Below, piece after piece: positions 43,057 to 51,393 of a DNA stretch of 64,000 nucleotides. How positions within the stretch are numbered: position 1 is the stretch's first letter; each line of letters begins with the position of its first letter. The notes beneath the pieces are model-generated. The model saw only the letters and a list, made by a program, of their open reading frames with translations. It was not told where the DNA came from and searched no databases. A program made the translations under genes and the position numbers. This DNA comes from M3007 sp964646615 (GTDB lineage: Bacteria; Bacteroidota; Bacteroidia; Chitinophagales; Saprospiraceae), in the NCBI GenBank assembly GCA_964646615.1, contig CAZYEV010000065.1, positions 22,651 to 86,650 on the forward strand, in the 5' to 3' direction.

Positions 43057-44352
43057 ATGAAACAGGCATCTATAAAAATCGGCATTGCCGTGCTGGCGCT
43101 ACTCACGCTCTTGAGCGCTTGCAAATTGGAAAACATACCCAACCCGAACGCGCCCGACCAGATTAACCTGGAAAACGGCGGCGCCACGCTCAACGACCTG
43201 CGCCTGCTGGCTGCCGGCAGCGAAGCCGTCCTCCGCGTGGACATGGAATTCTACTACTGGACGGTCAACATCGTAGGACGCGAATACTGGGACCTGCGCA
43301 ACACCGACCCGCGCTACACCGGCGAACTGCTGGGCAAGGGCGGCGGCGGCCTGGACGACAACGGCTTCCTGACCACCCGTTCCTACGCGGCCCGCTACCG
43401 CGCCGTGCGCTCAGCCTGGGTGCAGATACACGCCGCGCAAACCAGCCCGGCCACTCTCACACCCGCCCAGCGCAACGGCTTCATCGGACATGCCCGCACG
43501 CTCATCGCCTACTCGCTGCTGCTCGAACTCAACCGACAGTACACCAACGGCATCCGCACCGACGTGGAAAACCCGGACCGCCTGGGGCCTTTCCGCCCCT
43601 ATGCCGACGCTCTGCGCGACATCCGGCAAATCCTCGACCAGGCCTACAACGAACTGAACGGCGCTGAGTTCCTCTTCACCTCCACGCTGGGCAACGTCGA
43701 GCGCGTGCGCCAGTTCAACCGCGCTATCGCTGCCCGCGTAGCCATGTACCAAAACGAAAAGGCCGCCATGCGAACCGCCTTGCAGCAAACGTGGCTCAAT
43801 CTGGACGGCCCTATGGACGAAGGCGTCTATCACATCTTCGGCGCCGGCGGCAACAACCTCTTCAACCCGCTCTTCACGGTGCCATTCCAGACGGCTTATG
43901 TGGCCCACCCTCAGTTTGTAGCGAATGCCGAACCGGGTGACCAGCGCTTCGCGAAAAAAACGACGAAGCTGGCCACGCCCTTCGCTACCGATGGCCTTTC
44001 GGGCGACGTGCAGGTAACCTTAGTGGCCTCCAACACCTCGCCCTTCCCCATCATCCGCAACGAGGAACTCATCCTCATGTGGGCCGAAGCAAACATTGGC
44101 AGCAACAACGCCGAAGCCGTCAAAGCCATCAACAAAGTGCGCAATGCCGCCGGCTTGGGCAATTACACCGGCCCCACCGACGACGCTGCGCTCATTAACC
44201 AACTGCTGCATGAACGCCGCTACTCGCTCTTCGGCGAAGGGCACCGCTGGATTGACATGCGCCGCTATAACCGGCTCAATGAAATACCCGTGGACCGGCC
44301 AGGGGACGTAGTGCATGAGAAGTTTCCGAGGCCGATCTTTGACCAGCCGTAG
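43057..44352 (+). CDS. SusD/RagB-family outer-membrane lipoprotein
   Basis: A 431-residue lipoprotein with a lipobox around LSAC (Cys near residue 22), a TPR-like helical SusD core (~100-260), and the C-terminal motif LRNEELILMWAEANIGSNNAEAVKAINKVRNAAGL followed by LLHERRYSLFGEGHRWIDMRRY, which defines SusD/RagB. Somewhat short for the family. It captures substrate on the cell surface for the SusC channel. Followed by three palindromic repeats and a terminator, so the SusCD unit ends here. Confidence 0.94.
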   Translation: MKQASIKIGIAVLALLTLLSACKLENIPNPNAPDQINLENGGATLNDLRLLAAGSEAVLRVDMEFYYWTVNIVGREYWDLRNTDPRYTGELLGKGGGGLDDNGFLTTRSYAARYRAVRSAWVQIHAAQTSPATLTPAQRNGFIGHARTLIAYSLLLELNRQYTNGIRTDVENPDRLGPFRPYADALRDIRQILDQAYNELNGAEFLFTSTLGNVERVRQFNRAIAARVAMYQNEKAAMRTALQQTWLNLDGPMDEGVYHIFGAGGNNLFNPLFTVPFQTAYVAHPQFVANAEPGDQRFAKKTTKLATPFATDGLSGDVQVTLVASNTSPFPIIRNEELILMWAEANIGSNNAEAVKAINKVRNAAGLGNYTGPTDDAALINQLLHERRYSLFGEGHRWIDMRRYNRLNEIPVDRPGDVVHEKFPRPIFDQP

Positions 44353-44357
44353 TTGTT

Positions 44358-44423
44358 GCCAAACAAGTTTGGCAGGTACTTAGCCAAACAAGTTCGGCGG
44401 GTACTGGGCCAAACAAGTTTGGC
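44358..44423. repeat. Three palindromic repeats with 25-bp period
   Basis: GCCAAACAAGTTTGGC at 44358-44373 and 44408-44423 and GCCAAACAAGTTCGGC at 44383-44398 are spaced exactly 25 bp, with linkers similar to GGGTACTGG. Each unit folds on itself. The core also occurs at 3904-3921. The array starts 5 bp beyond the susD stop and just before a terminator, so the RNA could form three small hairpins. Confidence 0.85.
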
Positions 44424-44433
44424 GGGTACTGGG

Positions 44434-44468
44434 CAGCCGCTCCGAGCTTTCGGGGCGGCTGTTTTTTT
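44434..44468 (+). terminator. Rho-independent terminator of the susCD unit
   Basis: A 12-bp stem (CAGCCGCTCCGA/TCGGGGCGGCTG, one G-T wobble) with a 4-nt loop, followed by seven Ts at 44462-44468. Confidence 0.9.
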
Positions 44469-44572
44469 AGGAGGGGGTATTTCGGGCTTATCCGTTCAAT
44501 TTTAGCCAAAGCTTTACCTTACGCCGGTCTTTTTATTCCCTTTACCGTTCACGTTCAAACTTTAGTCCTACT

Positions 44573-47500
44573 ATGCACAAACGCCTGTTACTCACCCTCG
44601 CCTGGGCGGTCGCGGCCTGCGCCTTAATGGCGCAAACAGCGGCAGACGTGGTGGTGCCGATTGCCATTACGACCAACGCCAACCCACCCGCTATTACCCT
44701 GACGTTCCCCACCCGACCGACGGACACCCTGACCATCATCGGGCGCAAGTTGATCAACCAGACCCAGTGGCAGGCCATCGGTCTGCCCGGCAACGCCACG
44801 ACCTTCACTGACGTAAACGTAAGCGCCGGTGTTGGCTACGAGTACATCGTCATCAAAAACGGTACGGCAGTGCCCAACCAGCGCGTGGGCTTGACGTACG
44901 CGGGCATTCAGGTGCTGACGCCTTTTTATCGCGGAAAGATGATCCTGATTGTGGACAACACGCTCTCCGGCCCGTTGGCCTTTGAACTCGACCGCCTCGT
45001 GCAAGACCTGCGCGGCGACGGCTGGCAGGTCATCCGACACGACATCAACGTCGCTACCAGCACGGTGCCTTCCGTGAAGGCCATTCTGCGCAATGAGTAC
45101 AACAAAGACCCGGACAACGTGACGGCAGCCCTGCTGTTTGGCAATATCCCAGTGCCCTACTCGGGCAATATCGCTCCCGACGGACACAGCGACCACCAGG
45201 GTGCCTGGCCCACCGACTACTACTACGGCGACATGGACGAAGCGGCCTGGACGGACAACACCGTCAACAACGCCTCCGCCGCCCGCCCGGCCAACCGAAA
45301 TGTGCCTGGCGATGGCAAATTCGACCAGAGCCAGACGCCTACCTTAGCCGAAATCGTGGTGAGCCGCGTGGACTTCTCCAACCTCACCACTGGCTGGGAC
45401 GAGTCGCAAACCGAACTCTACCGCCGCTACCTGAATAAGAACCACGCCTTCCGAACCGGTGCCTACAAGCCCGCCAACCAGACGCTGGTGGACGACAACT
45501 TTGGCTTCTTCGGCGGCGAGGCCTTCGCCCAAAACGGCTTCCGAAACGGCTACACCCTCACGGGCACAACTTCGGTGCAAACCAACCTGGACTTTTTCAA
45601 CGACACCAAAAACCGCAGCTTCCTCCTCGGCTATGGCTGCGGCGCCGGCACGTACACCAGCGCCGCCGGCGTGGGCACTTCGGCCAACTTCCAGACCGAT
45701 AGCGTCAACATCGTGTTCTCCATGCTCTTTGGCAGCTACTTTGGCGACTGGGATTTTGAAAACAACCCCTTCATGCCCAGCGCGCTGGCCTCAAAGGGCG
45801 GCATCCTTACCTGCTCGTGGGCGGGCCGGCCCAACTGGCACTTGCACCACATGGCACTGGGCGAACCCATTCTGACCAGCACCTACTGGGTGTGGCTCAA
45901 TAGCTTCTTGCAGTTTCCCGTCTATCCGCCCAACTTCGGTGGCGACCTCATCCACGTCGGTCTGCTGGGCGACCCCACACTGCGCGCTCACGCCGTTCGG
46001 CCCGCGCAAAACCTCGTAGCCACGCCCAAATGCGGCACCATCCACCTCAGCTGGGATGCTTCGCCCGATGCTGCCTTAGGCTACCTCGTCTATTGGGCCG
46101 AACACCCCGACAGCATCTATCAGCCTATCAGCAACCCGATAACAGGCACTTCGTTCGTGGACTCCTTCCCCGTGAACGGCGACAACTACTACATGGTGCG
46201 CGCCCTGCGCTTAGAGCAGGTGCCCACCGGCTCGTACTTCAACCAGAGCACCGGCGTCTTTGCCTCTGTGTTTTATGAGGATATCCCGCTGGATTTAGAG
46301 ATTGAATACACCAACGTCTCCTGCCACGGCGAGGCCGACGGCTCGGCTACCGTAGTGGCTACCGGCGGCGCCTCGTTTGAATACGAGTGGTCGAACGGCG
46401 CCACATCGGAAACCATTACCGGCCTGACGACGGATATCTACACCGTCACGGTAACCAACAATTACGGCTGCACCGCTGAGGCGGAGGTGTTCATCGAAGA
46501 GCCCGACCTGCTCGAGGTGGAATTCATTGTCAGCAACCCCAGCTGCGCCGGCGACGCCGATGGCAGCGTCTTCCTCCTCGTCAATGGCGGAGTGCAGCCC
46601 TACGAATACGCCTGGTCGTCGGGCGCAACGACAGCCGAGCTGCTCAACCTGCCCGCGGGTGTTGTGCAAGGCACCGTAACCGACGCCAACGGCTGCACCG
46701 TAGAAGTGGTGATAACCCTTACCGAACCCGACCCGCTCGACCTCCTGCTGACGCCCTTCGACATCCTGTGCGGGGGCGAAGCCACCGGTCGTATCGAAAC
46801 CACGCTCAGCGGCGGCACACCGCCTTACACCTACCTGTGGTCAGACAACAGCACCGGCGCCACGCTGGAAAACGTACCTGCCGGCACATACACGGTAACG
46901 ATAACGGACGCCAACGGCTGCACCATTGAAGCCGAAGCCACGCTCAACGACGGCGACGAAATCGTCGTGTCCGGTGAGGTCAATGATGCGGGCTGCGCTG
47001 GCGCCAGCAACGGCAGTGTGCTCCTAACCGTCAGCGGCGGCAGCGACCCGTACACTTTCGCCTGGTCGAACGGGGCCTCTACTAAAGACCTCGAAGACGT
47101 TTCGGCGGGCACGTACACCGTTACCATAACGGACACCAACGGATGCACGCGCGCCGAAACTTTCGTTGTCGGGCAAACTACTGACCTGGAAGTGATTACC
47201 ACAGCCGAACCGGCGCGTTGCTTCGGCGAAGCCACCGGCAGCGCCACGGCCAACGTCAGCGGCGGCACGCTCGACTACGGCTACCTGTGGTCGAACAACG
47301 CCACTACACCCACTGCCGATAACCTGTCCGCCGGCATCTACACGGTAACCGTAACCGATGCTGCCGGCTGCTCGCAAACGGCCACCGCCGTGGTAACGCA
47401 ACCCACCGCCATCAGCGGCGCAGCGCAATGGACGGCTCTGCCCTGTCGCCAGGATGTGGGCAATGTAACGCTAACCGTCAGTGGCGGCACGCCGGGCTAT

Positions 47501-48835
47501 ACCTTCCTGTGGTCGAACGGCGCCATCACGCAAAACCTGAGCGAGGTCGCTCCCGATATCTACACGGTGGAAATCACCGACTTCAACGGATGCACCCAGG
47601 TGGTAACGGCCACTGTTGTGCAGCCCGCACCGCCGCTGCAGTCGCAGATTACCTTCGTGCAAACCTCCTGCCCGGGCGTAACACCTGTAACCGGCACGCT
47701 CAGCGTGAGCGCCTCGGGCGGTACGCCGGGCTATCAGTACGCCTGGTCGAACAACGCCTCTGCACCGACGCAAGCCAATGTGCCACTGGGCGCTTACACG
47801 GTAACCATCACCGACGCTGCCGGCTGCACCCGCGTGGACAACAACATCAGCACTGAGCTCATTCCCAATTGGAATGTAACGGGCGTTGTTAAGCCCGTCT
47901 CCTGCCCGGGCGGCAAGGATGGCGCCATCACGCTCACCGTCGGCGGCGCTTCGGGAGGATATTCTTTCTTGTGGTCAAACGGCAACACGACGCAAAACCT
48001 GGCCAACCTGTCGGCAGGCACCTATACGCTTACGATAACGGATAGCCGCGGATGCACCACCAGCACTGTGTTTGGGGTGGGCCAGCCGCAGAATTTTAAC
48101 ACCGCAACGTTCGTCGAGAACGTCAGCTGCCCGGGTAAGGCGGATGGCTCCATTGATCTCTTCGTATTTGGCGGCACACCGCCCTACACCTACGCCTGGA
48201 GCAACTCCAGCACGACGCCCAACATAGGAGACCTGACGGCAGGCACCTATACCTGCACCATTACCGACGCCAACGGCTGCACCATCACGGCGATGGCTGT
48301 CGTGCAGTCGCCGACACCGCCGGTGGTCAACCTCATCGGCGCCGACACAGCCTGCGTGGACACCGGCGTGTGGGTCTATCGCTTCCAGACAGCCGGCCTG
48401 AGCAACCTCGTCTGGTCGGTTACCGGCGGCACCATCGTCAGCGGACAGGGTACCAACACCATTACGGTGGACTGGACAGCCACCGGCCCGGGCACGGTGC
48501 AACTGGCCTATACCTGGGGCCAAAACTGCCCGGGTAGTGCCTCGCGTGCGGTGGACGTCAAGCAGTGCCTTATCAGCACGCAGGAACCACGCCTGGCAGG
48601 TGTTTGGGTGGCGCCCAATCCCTTCCGCGAGTCCGTCAGCATCCGCTTCGAGCGGCCCGTGCAACCCGACGCCATGCTGCGCCTGATGTCGGCCAGCGGG
48701 CAAATCATCGCAGAACAGCAGCTCACCGACGCCAATACCTACCTCAACACAGCCCACCTGCCCGCAGGCATGTACCTGCTGCAGCTGACCGAAAACGGCC
48801 AGACGGGCACGTGGCGATTGGTGAAAGTGGAGTAA
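44573..48835 (+). CDS. Gingipain-like (C25 fold) surface protein with SprB repeats and T9SS signal
   Basis: A 1420-residue secreted protein: signal peptide ~1-21; fibronectin-like strands to ~115; a region ~120-480 resembling peptidase C25 (LLFGNIPVPYSG, TDYYYGDMDEAAW, LAEIVVSRVDF, ELYRRYLNKN, HVGLLGDPTLRAHAV); nine SprB repeats ~580-1245; a PKD-like module ~1250-1335; T9SS type A sorting domain from ~1345 (VAPNPFRESVSIRF to WRLVKVE). In C25 enzymes the catalytic His follows a Gly in a G-H-G loop and the Cys comes about 30 residues later; here the loop reads LLGYGCGAG (Tyr354, Cys356) and the Cys position reads SMLFGSYFGDWD. Catalysis therefore looks lost or altered. Probably displayed on the cell surface, possibly in adhesion or gliding. 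Confidence 0.85.
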   Translation: MHKRLLLTLAWAVAACALMAQTAADVVVPIAITTNANPPAITLTFPTRPTDTLTIIGRKLINQTQWQAIGLPGNATTFTDVNVSAGVGYEYIVIKNGTAVPNQRVGLTYAGIQVLTPFYRGKMILIVDNTLSGPLAFELDRLVQDLRGDGWQVIRHDINVATSTVPSVKAILRNEYNKDPDNVTAALLFGNIPVPYSGNIAPDGHSDHQGAWPTDYYYGDMDEAAWTDNTVNNASAARPANRNVPGDGKFDQSQTPTLAEIVVSRVDFSNLTTGWDESQTELYRRYLNKNHAFRTGAYKPANQTLVDDNFGFFGGEAFAQNGFRNGYTLTGTTSVQTNLDFFNDTKNRSFLLGYGCGAGTYTSAAGVGTSANFQTDSVNIVFSMLFGSYFGDWDFENNPFMPSALASKGGILTCSWAGRPNWHLHHMALGEPILTSTYWVWLNSFLQFPVYPPNFGGDLIHVGLLGDPTLRAHAVRPAQNLVATPKCGTIHLSWDASPDAALGYLVYWAEHPDSIYQPISNPITGTSFVDSFPVNGDNYYMVRALRLEQVPTGSYFNQSTGVFASVFYEDIPLDLEIEYTNVSCHGEADGSATVVATGGASFEYEWSNGATSETITGLTTDIYTVTVTNNYGCTAEAEVFIEEPDLLEVEFIVSNPSCAGDADGSVFLLVNGGVQPYEYAWSSGATTAELLNLPAGVVQGTVTDANGCTVEVVITLTEPDPLDLLLTPFDILCGGEATGRIETTLSGGTPPYTYLWSDNSTGATLENVPAGTYTVTITDANGCTIEAEATLNDGDEIVVSGEVNDAGCAGASNGSVLLTVSGGSDPYTFAWSNGASTKDLEDVSAGTYTVTITDTNGCTRAETFVVGQTTDLEVITTAEPARCFGEATGSATANVSGGTLDYGYLWSNNATTPTADNLSAGIYTVTVTDAAGCSQTATAVVTQPTAISGAAQWTALPCRQDVGNVTLTVSGGTPGYTFLWSNGAITQNLSEVAPDIYTVEITDFNGCTQVVTATVVQPAPPLQSQITFVQTSCPGVTPVTGTLSVSASGGTPGYQYAWSNNASAPTQANVPLGAYTVTITDAAGCTRVDNNISTELIPNWNVTGVVKPVSCPGGKDGAITLTVGGASGGYSFLWSNGNTTQNLANLSAGTYTLTITDSRGCTTSTVFGVGQPQNFNTATFVENVSCPGKADGSIDLFVFGGTPPYTYAWSNSSTTPNIGDLTAGTYTCTITDANGCTITAMAVVQSPTPPVVNLIGADTACVDTGVWVYRFQTAGLSNLVWSVTGGTIVSGQGTNTITVDWTATGPGTVQLAYTWGQNCPGSASRAVDVKQCLISTQEPRLAGVWVAPNPFRESVSIRFERPVQPDAMLRLMSASGQIIAEQQLTDANTYLNTAHLPAGMYLLQLTENGQTGTWRLVKVE
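46309..48312 (+). repeat. Nine tandem SprB-type repeats (coding)
   Basis: Nine units of about 70-75 codons, each with an early Cys, a GG(T/S)xxYxxxWSN core, an AGTYTVTITD strand and a late NGC. They are diverged at the nucleotide level, so recent duplication is not indicated. SprB repeats occur in the Flavobacterium gliding adhesin SprB and many Bacteroidota surface proteins. Confidence 0.88.
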
Positions 48836-48871
48836 AAAAGCAGGGCTTTCGCAGCCCTTCAGACCATTCGA

Positions 48872-48906
48872 CGGGGCAGCTGCTTTTGGGCGGCTGCCCC
48901 GTTTTT
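48872..48906 (+). terminator. Rho-independent terminator
   Basis: A 9-bp GC stem (CGGGGCAGC/GCTGCCCCG) followed by a short T-run at 48902-48906, 36 bp past the stop of the gingipain-like gene. Confidence 0.85.
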
Positions 48907-48965
48907 AATACAGACTTTCCACCCACGTGCGCGCTGTTAGCGTACTTTGCCGCCAAAAAGCGCAC

Positions 48966-49817
48966 ATGGAAGAGAAGGTATCGCTGGCGCATTACAGCGC
49001 CCTGCTGAGCGCCGAGGAGGAAATGGAAGCCCTCCAAAAGTCGGTCAAAGACCGCATCGTTAAGGACTGGCTGCCGCGCTACACCGGCATGCCGTTGGAA
49101 AAGTTCGGCGAGTACATCCTGTTGGTCAACTTCAGCAACTACGTGCGCATGTTCGCCGACAAACACGATGTGCCCGTCTATGGCGCGGACAAGCCCATGC
49201 AAGCCGCCACCGCCGACAACATCACCATCATCAATTTCGGCATCGGCAGCCCCAACGCGGGCCTGATTATTGACCTGCTGGAAGCCATACAGCCCAAAGC
49301 CGTGCTCTTCCTGGGCAAGTGCGGCGGCCTGCGCAACAACAAAAACCAGGTGGGCGACCTCATCCTGCCCATTGCCGCCATTCGAGGTGAAGGCACCAGC
49401 AACGACTATCTGCCGCCCGAAGTGCCTGCCCTCCCCGCCTTTGCCTTGCAAAAAGCCATTTCCACCACCATCCGGGACTACGAGCAAGACTACTGGACGG
49501 GAGTGGTCTATACCACCAACAAGCGCGTGTGGGAGCACCGCGAAGACTTCAAAAAGCGCCTGCGCGACCTGCGCTGCTATGCCATTGACATGGAAACAGC
49601 CACCATCTTCGTGGCGGCGTTCAAAAACCGCATGCCCGCCGGCGCACTCCTCTTAGTCAGCGATATGCCCTTGCAGGAAGACGGCATCAAAACCGAAGCC
49701 AGCGACCGCGTCGTAACGGCCAAATTCGCCGAAATGCACCTCAACATCGGCGTGGACTCGCTCAAACAACTCATCAACAAAGGCCTGACCGTCAAGCACC
49801 TGCGCTTTGAGGACTGA
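48966..49817 (+). CDS. amn: AMP nucleosidase
   Basis: A 283-residue nucleoside-phosphorylase-fold protein of the Bacteroidota-type AMP nucleosidase group. NFGIGSPNAGLIIDLLEAI and KAVLFLGKCGGLRNNKNQVGDLILP bind the nucleotide and ribose phosphate; RCYAIDMETATIFVAAF holds the catalytic Glu region, and VSDMPLQEDGIKTEASD follows. It splits AMP into adenine and ribose 5-phosphate. ATG 48966 starts MEEKVSL. A TACTTTG element at 48943-48949 may be its promoter. Cytoplasmic. Confidence 0.9.
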   Translation: MEEKVSLAHYSALLSAEEEMEALQKSVKDRIVKDWLPRYTGMPLEKFGEYILLVNFSNYVRMFADKHDVPVYGADKPMQAATADNITIINFGIGSPNAGLIIDLLEAIQPKAVLFLGKCGGLRNNKNQVGDLILPIAAIRGEGTSNDYLPPEVPALPAFALQKAISTTIRDYEQDYWTGVVYTTNKRVWEHREDFKKRLRDLRCYAIDMETATIFVAAFKNRMPAGALLLVSDMPLQEDGIKTEASDRVVTAKFAEMHLNIGVDSLKQLINKGLTVKHLRFED

Positions 49818-49958
49818 ACCTGCCGACCGCCCTGCCTACTTTTCGGAAGCCCTACTTTCGATAAACTTCGGCTTCTTTGCAGCCCGACGCTGACCTTTGC
49901 CGCGGCACTCACGCCCGCAGGCTAGAGCAGCCCTTCTATAAGCATTTCCTCTGTGTGT

Positions 49959-50534
49959 ATGAAATATGCCTTCCCGCCCGGAACGAAAATCGCCATTACC
50001 GGCGACTTAGGCAGCGGCAAAAGCGCCGTGGCGCGCCGACTGTGCGAACTAACGGGCTTTGAATACTTCTCCACCGGGCGCATTCAGCGCCAATTGGCTG
50101 AAGAACTGGGCGTGGATACCCTGACGCTCAACCGCATGGCCGAAGTGGATCCCACCATTGACCACCGCATTGACAACGCCATTCGCGCCCTGCGGAAAAG
50201 CACCGGCCAATACGTGGTGGACAGCCGATTGGCCTGGTTTTTCATTCCAGAGGCCTACAAAGTCTATCTCACGGTGGACGTGCGCGTGGCCGCCGAGCGC
50301 ATTCTGAGCGACCCCACGCGCCGCAGCGAGCAGTACCAGAGCGTTGAGGAGGCCATTGAGAAAATCACGGCCCGTAAAGCCAGCGAAAACGCGCGCTATT
50401 TGCGCCTGTATGGGGCCGACTGTTCTAATATGGACAATTTCGATCTGGTGCTCGACACCACGCGCCGCACCATTGACGAGGTGTGCGACGTCATCTTGCT
50501 TTCGTTAGCGGCAGCGCTGCACCGGCAGCCCTGA
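49959..50534 (+). CDS. Cytidylate kinase-like P-loop kinase
   Basis: A 191-residue nucleoside monophosphate kinase-like protein. The P-loop is ITGDLGSGKSAVARRL, followed by FEYFSTGRIQRQLAEELGV (substrate loop), DSRLAWFFIPEAYKVYLTVD and an RxxSE lid (RRSEQYQSVEEAIEKI). It matches the cytidylate kinase-like family (AAK6-type) rather than canonical Cmk. Substrate not proven. ATG 49959 (MKYAFPPG) was chosen over GTG 49953. Two TACTTTTCG/TACTTTCG elements near 49836 and 49852 are possible promoters. Confidence 0.82.
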   Translation: MKYAFPPGTKIAITGDLGSGKSAVARRLCELTGFEYFSTGRIQRQLAEELGVDTLTLNRMAEVDPTIDHRIDNAIRALRKSTGQYVVDSRLAWFFIPEAYKVYLTVDVRVAAERILSDPTRRSEQYQSVEEAIEKITARKASENARYLRLYGADCSNMDNFDLVLDTTRRTIDEVCDVILLSLAAALHRQP

Positions 50535-50546
50535 GGCCACCTGCGC

Positions 50547-51224
50547 TCAGTTGAGCCGCTCATCGCGCCATACGCGCCCGCCGCGGAGGTAGAGGATGCG
50601 GCCCGTTCGGCGCGCCAGTTCGAGGTCGTGCGTTACCAGCACGAGCGTGGTGCCAGCGTCGCGGTTGAGGGCAAACAGCAAGTCGGCCACGCTGCCTGCA
50701 TTTTCGGCGTCTAAATTGCCCGTAGGCTCATCGGCAAAAAGGATACGAGGCCGGTTGGCGAAGGCTCGCGCAATGCTGACGCGCTGCTGCTCGCCGCCCG
50801 ACAGCTGTGCCGGGTAGTGGTGGAGGCGTTGCCCTAAGCCCACGCGCTCCAGCCATTCACGGGCTATGGCTTCTGCCTGGCGTTCGCCGCGCAGTTCCAG
50901 TGGTGTCATGACGTTTTCCAGCGCCGTCAGCGTGGGCAAGAGTTGGAAGTTTTGAAAAATAAAGCCCACCCACTGGTTGCGCAGTGCGGCGCGCTCGTCT
51001 TCCGAAAGCGGCTCTAAAGCAATGCCGTTGAGCGCTACGGAGCCCTGCGCAGCCCGGTCCAAACCGGCACACAGGCCCAGTAGCGTGGTTTTGCCGCTGC
51101 CCGAAGGGCCTACAATGGCCATCGTTTCGCCGGGCGCCACCTCGAAGTTGATGTTTTCCAATACAGTGAGCGACTGGCCCGACGCCAGCGCATAGGTCTG
51201 AGTGAGCGCCTTGACTTGAAGCAT
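50547..51224 (-). CDS. LolD/MacB-type ABC transporter ATP-binding protein
   Basis: A 225-residue ATPase: Walker A VGPSGSGKTTLLGL, Q-loop FIFQNFQLLP, signature LSGGEQQRVSIARAF, Walker B ILFADEPTGNLD, H-loop LVLVTHDLELA. The spacing matches the LolD/FtsE/MacB group that works with FtsX-like permeases to move lipoproteins or peptides in the envelope. No permease lies beside it; both neighbours are unrelated and one is convergent. It is therefore an orphan ATPase in this window. Confidence 0.93.
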   Translation of the reverse strand: MLQVKALTQTYALASGQSLTVLENINFEVAPGETMAIVGPSGSGKTTLLGLCAGLDRAAQGSVALNGIALEPLSEDERAALRNQWVGFIFQNFQLLPTLTALENVMTPLELRGERQAEAIAREWLERVGLGQRLHHYPAQLSGGEQQRVSIARAFANRPRILFADEPTGNLDAENAGSVADLLFALNRDAGTTLVLVTHDLELARRTGRILYLRGGRVWRDERLN

Positions 51225-51393
51225 GTGGGAGCAATTATGGTGATTTAACGCCGTAAAACCGAGCGGAGTTCAGAAATGCGCGGGCTTTTACCCAAAAATA
51301 ATCTTTCGGCCCCGCCTGCCCGGCGCTATAATCGCGCTACATTTAGGCCCTGAAATGCGAACCCTATCCTTTCATTTCCCAAAACAGATTTCC

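Noticed and set aside
44358..44423. Possible CRISPR array
   Set aside because: Only three units of 25-bp period with near-identical linkers and no unique spacers or cas genes.
40022..48835. Polysaccharide utilisation locus
   Set aside because: SusC and SusD are present but no glycoside hydrolase, lyase or sulfatase is nearby, and the following gene lies behind a terminator.
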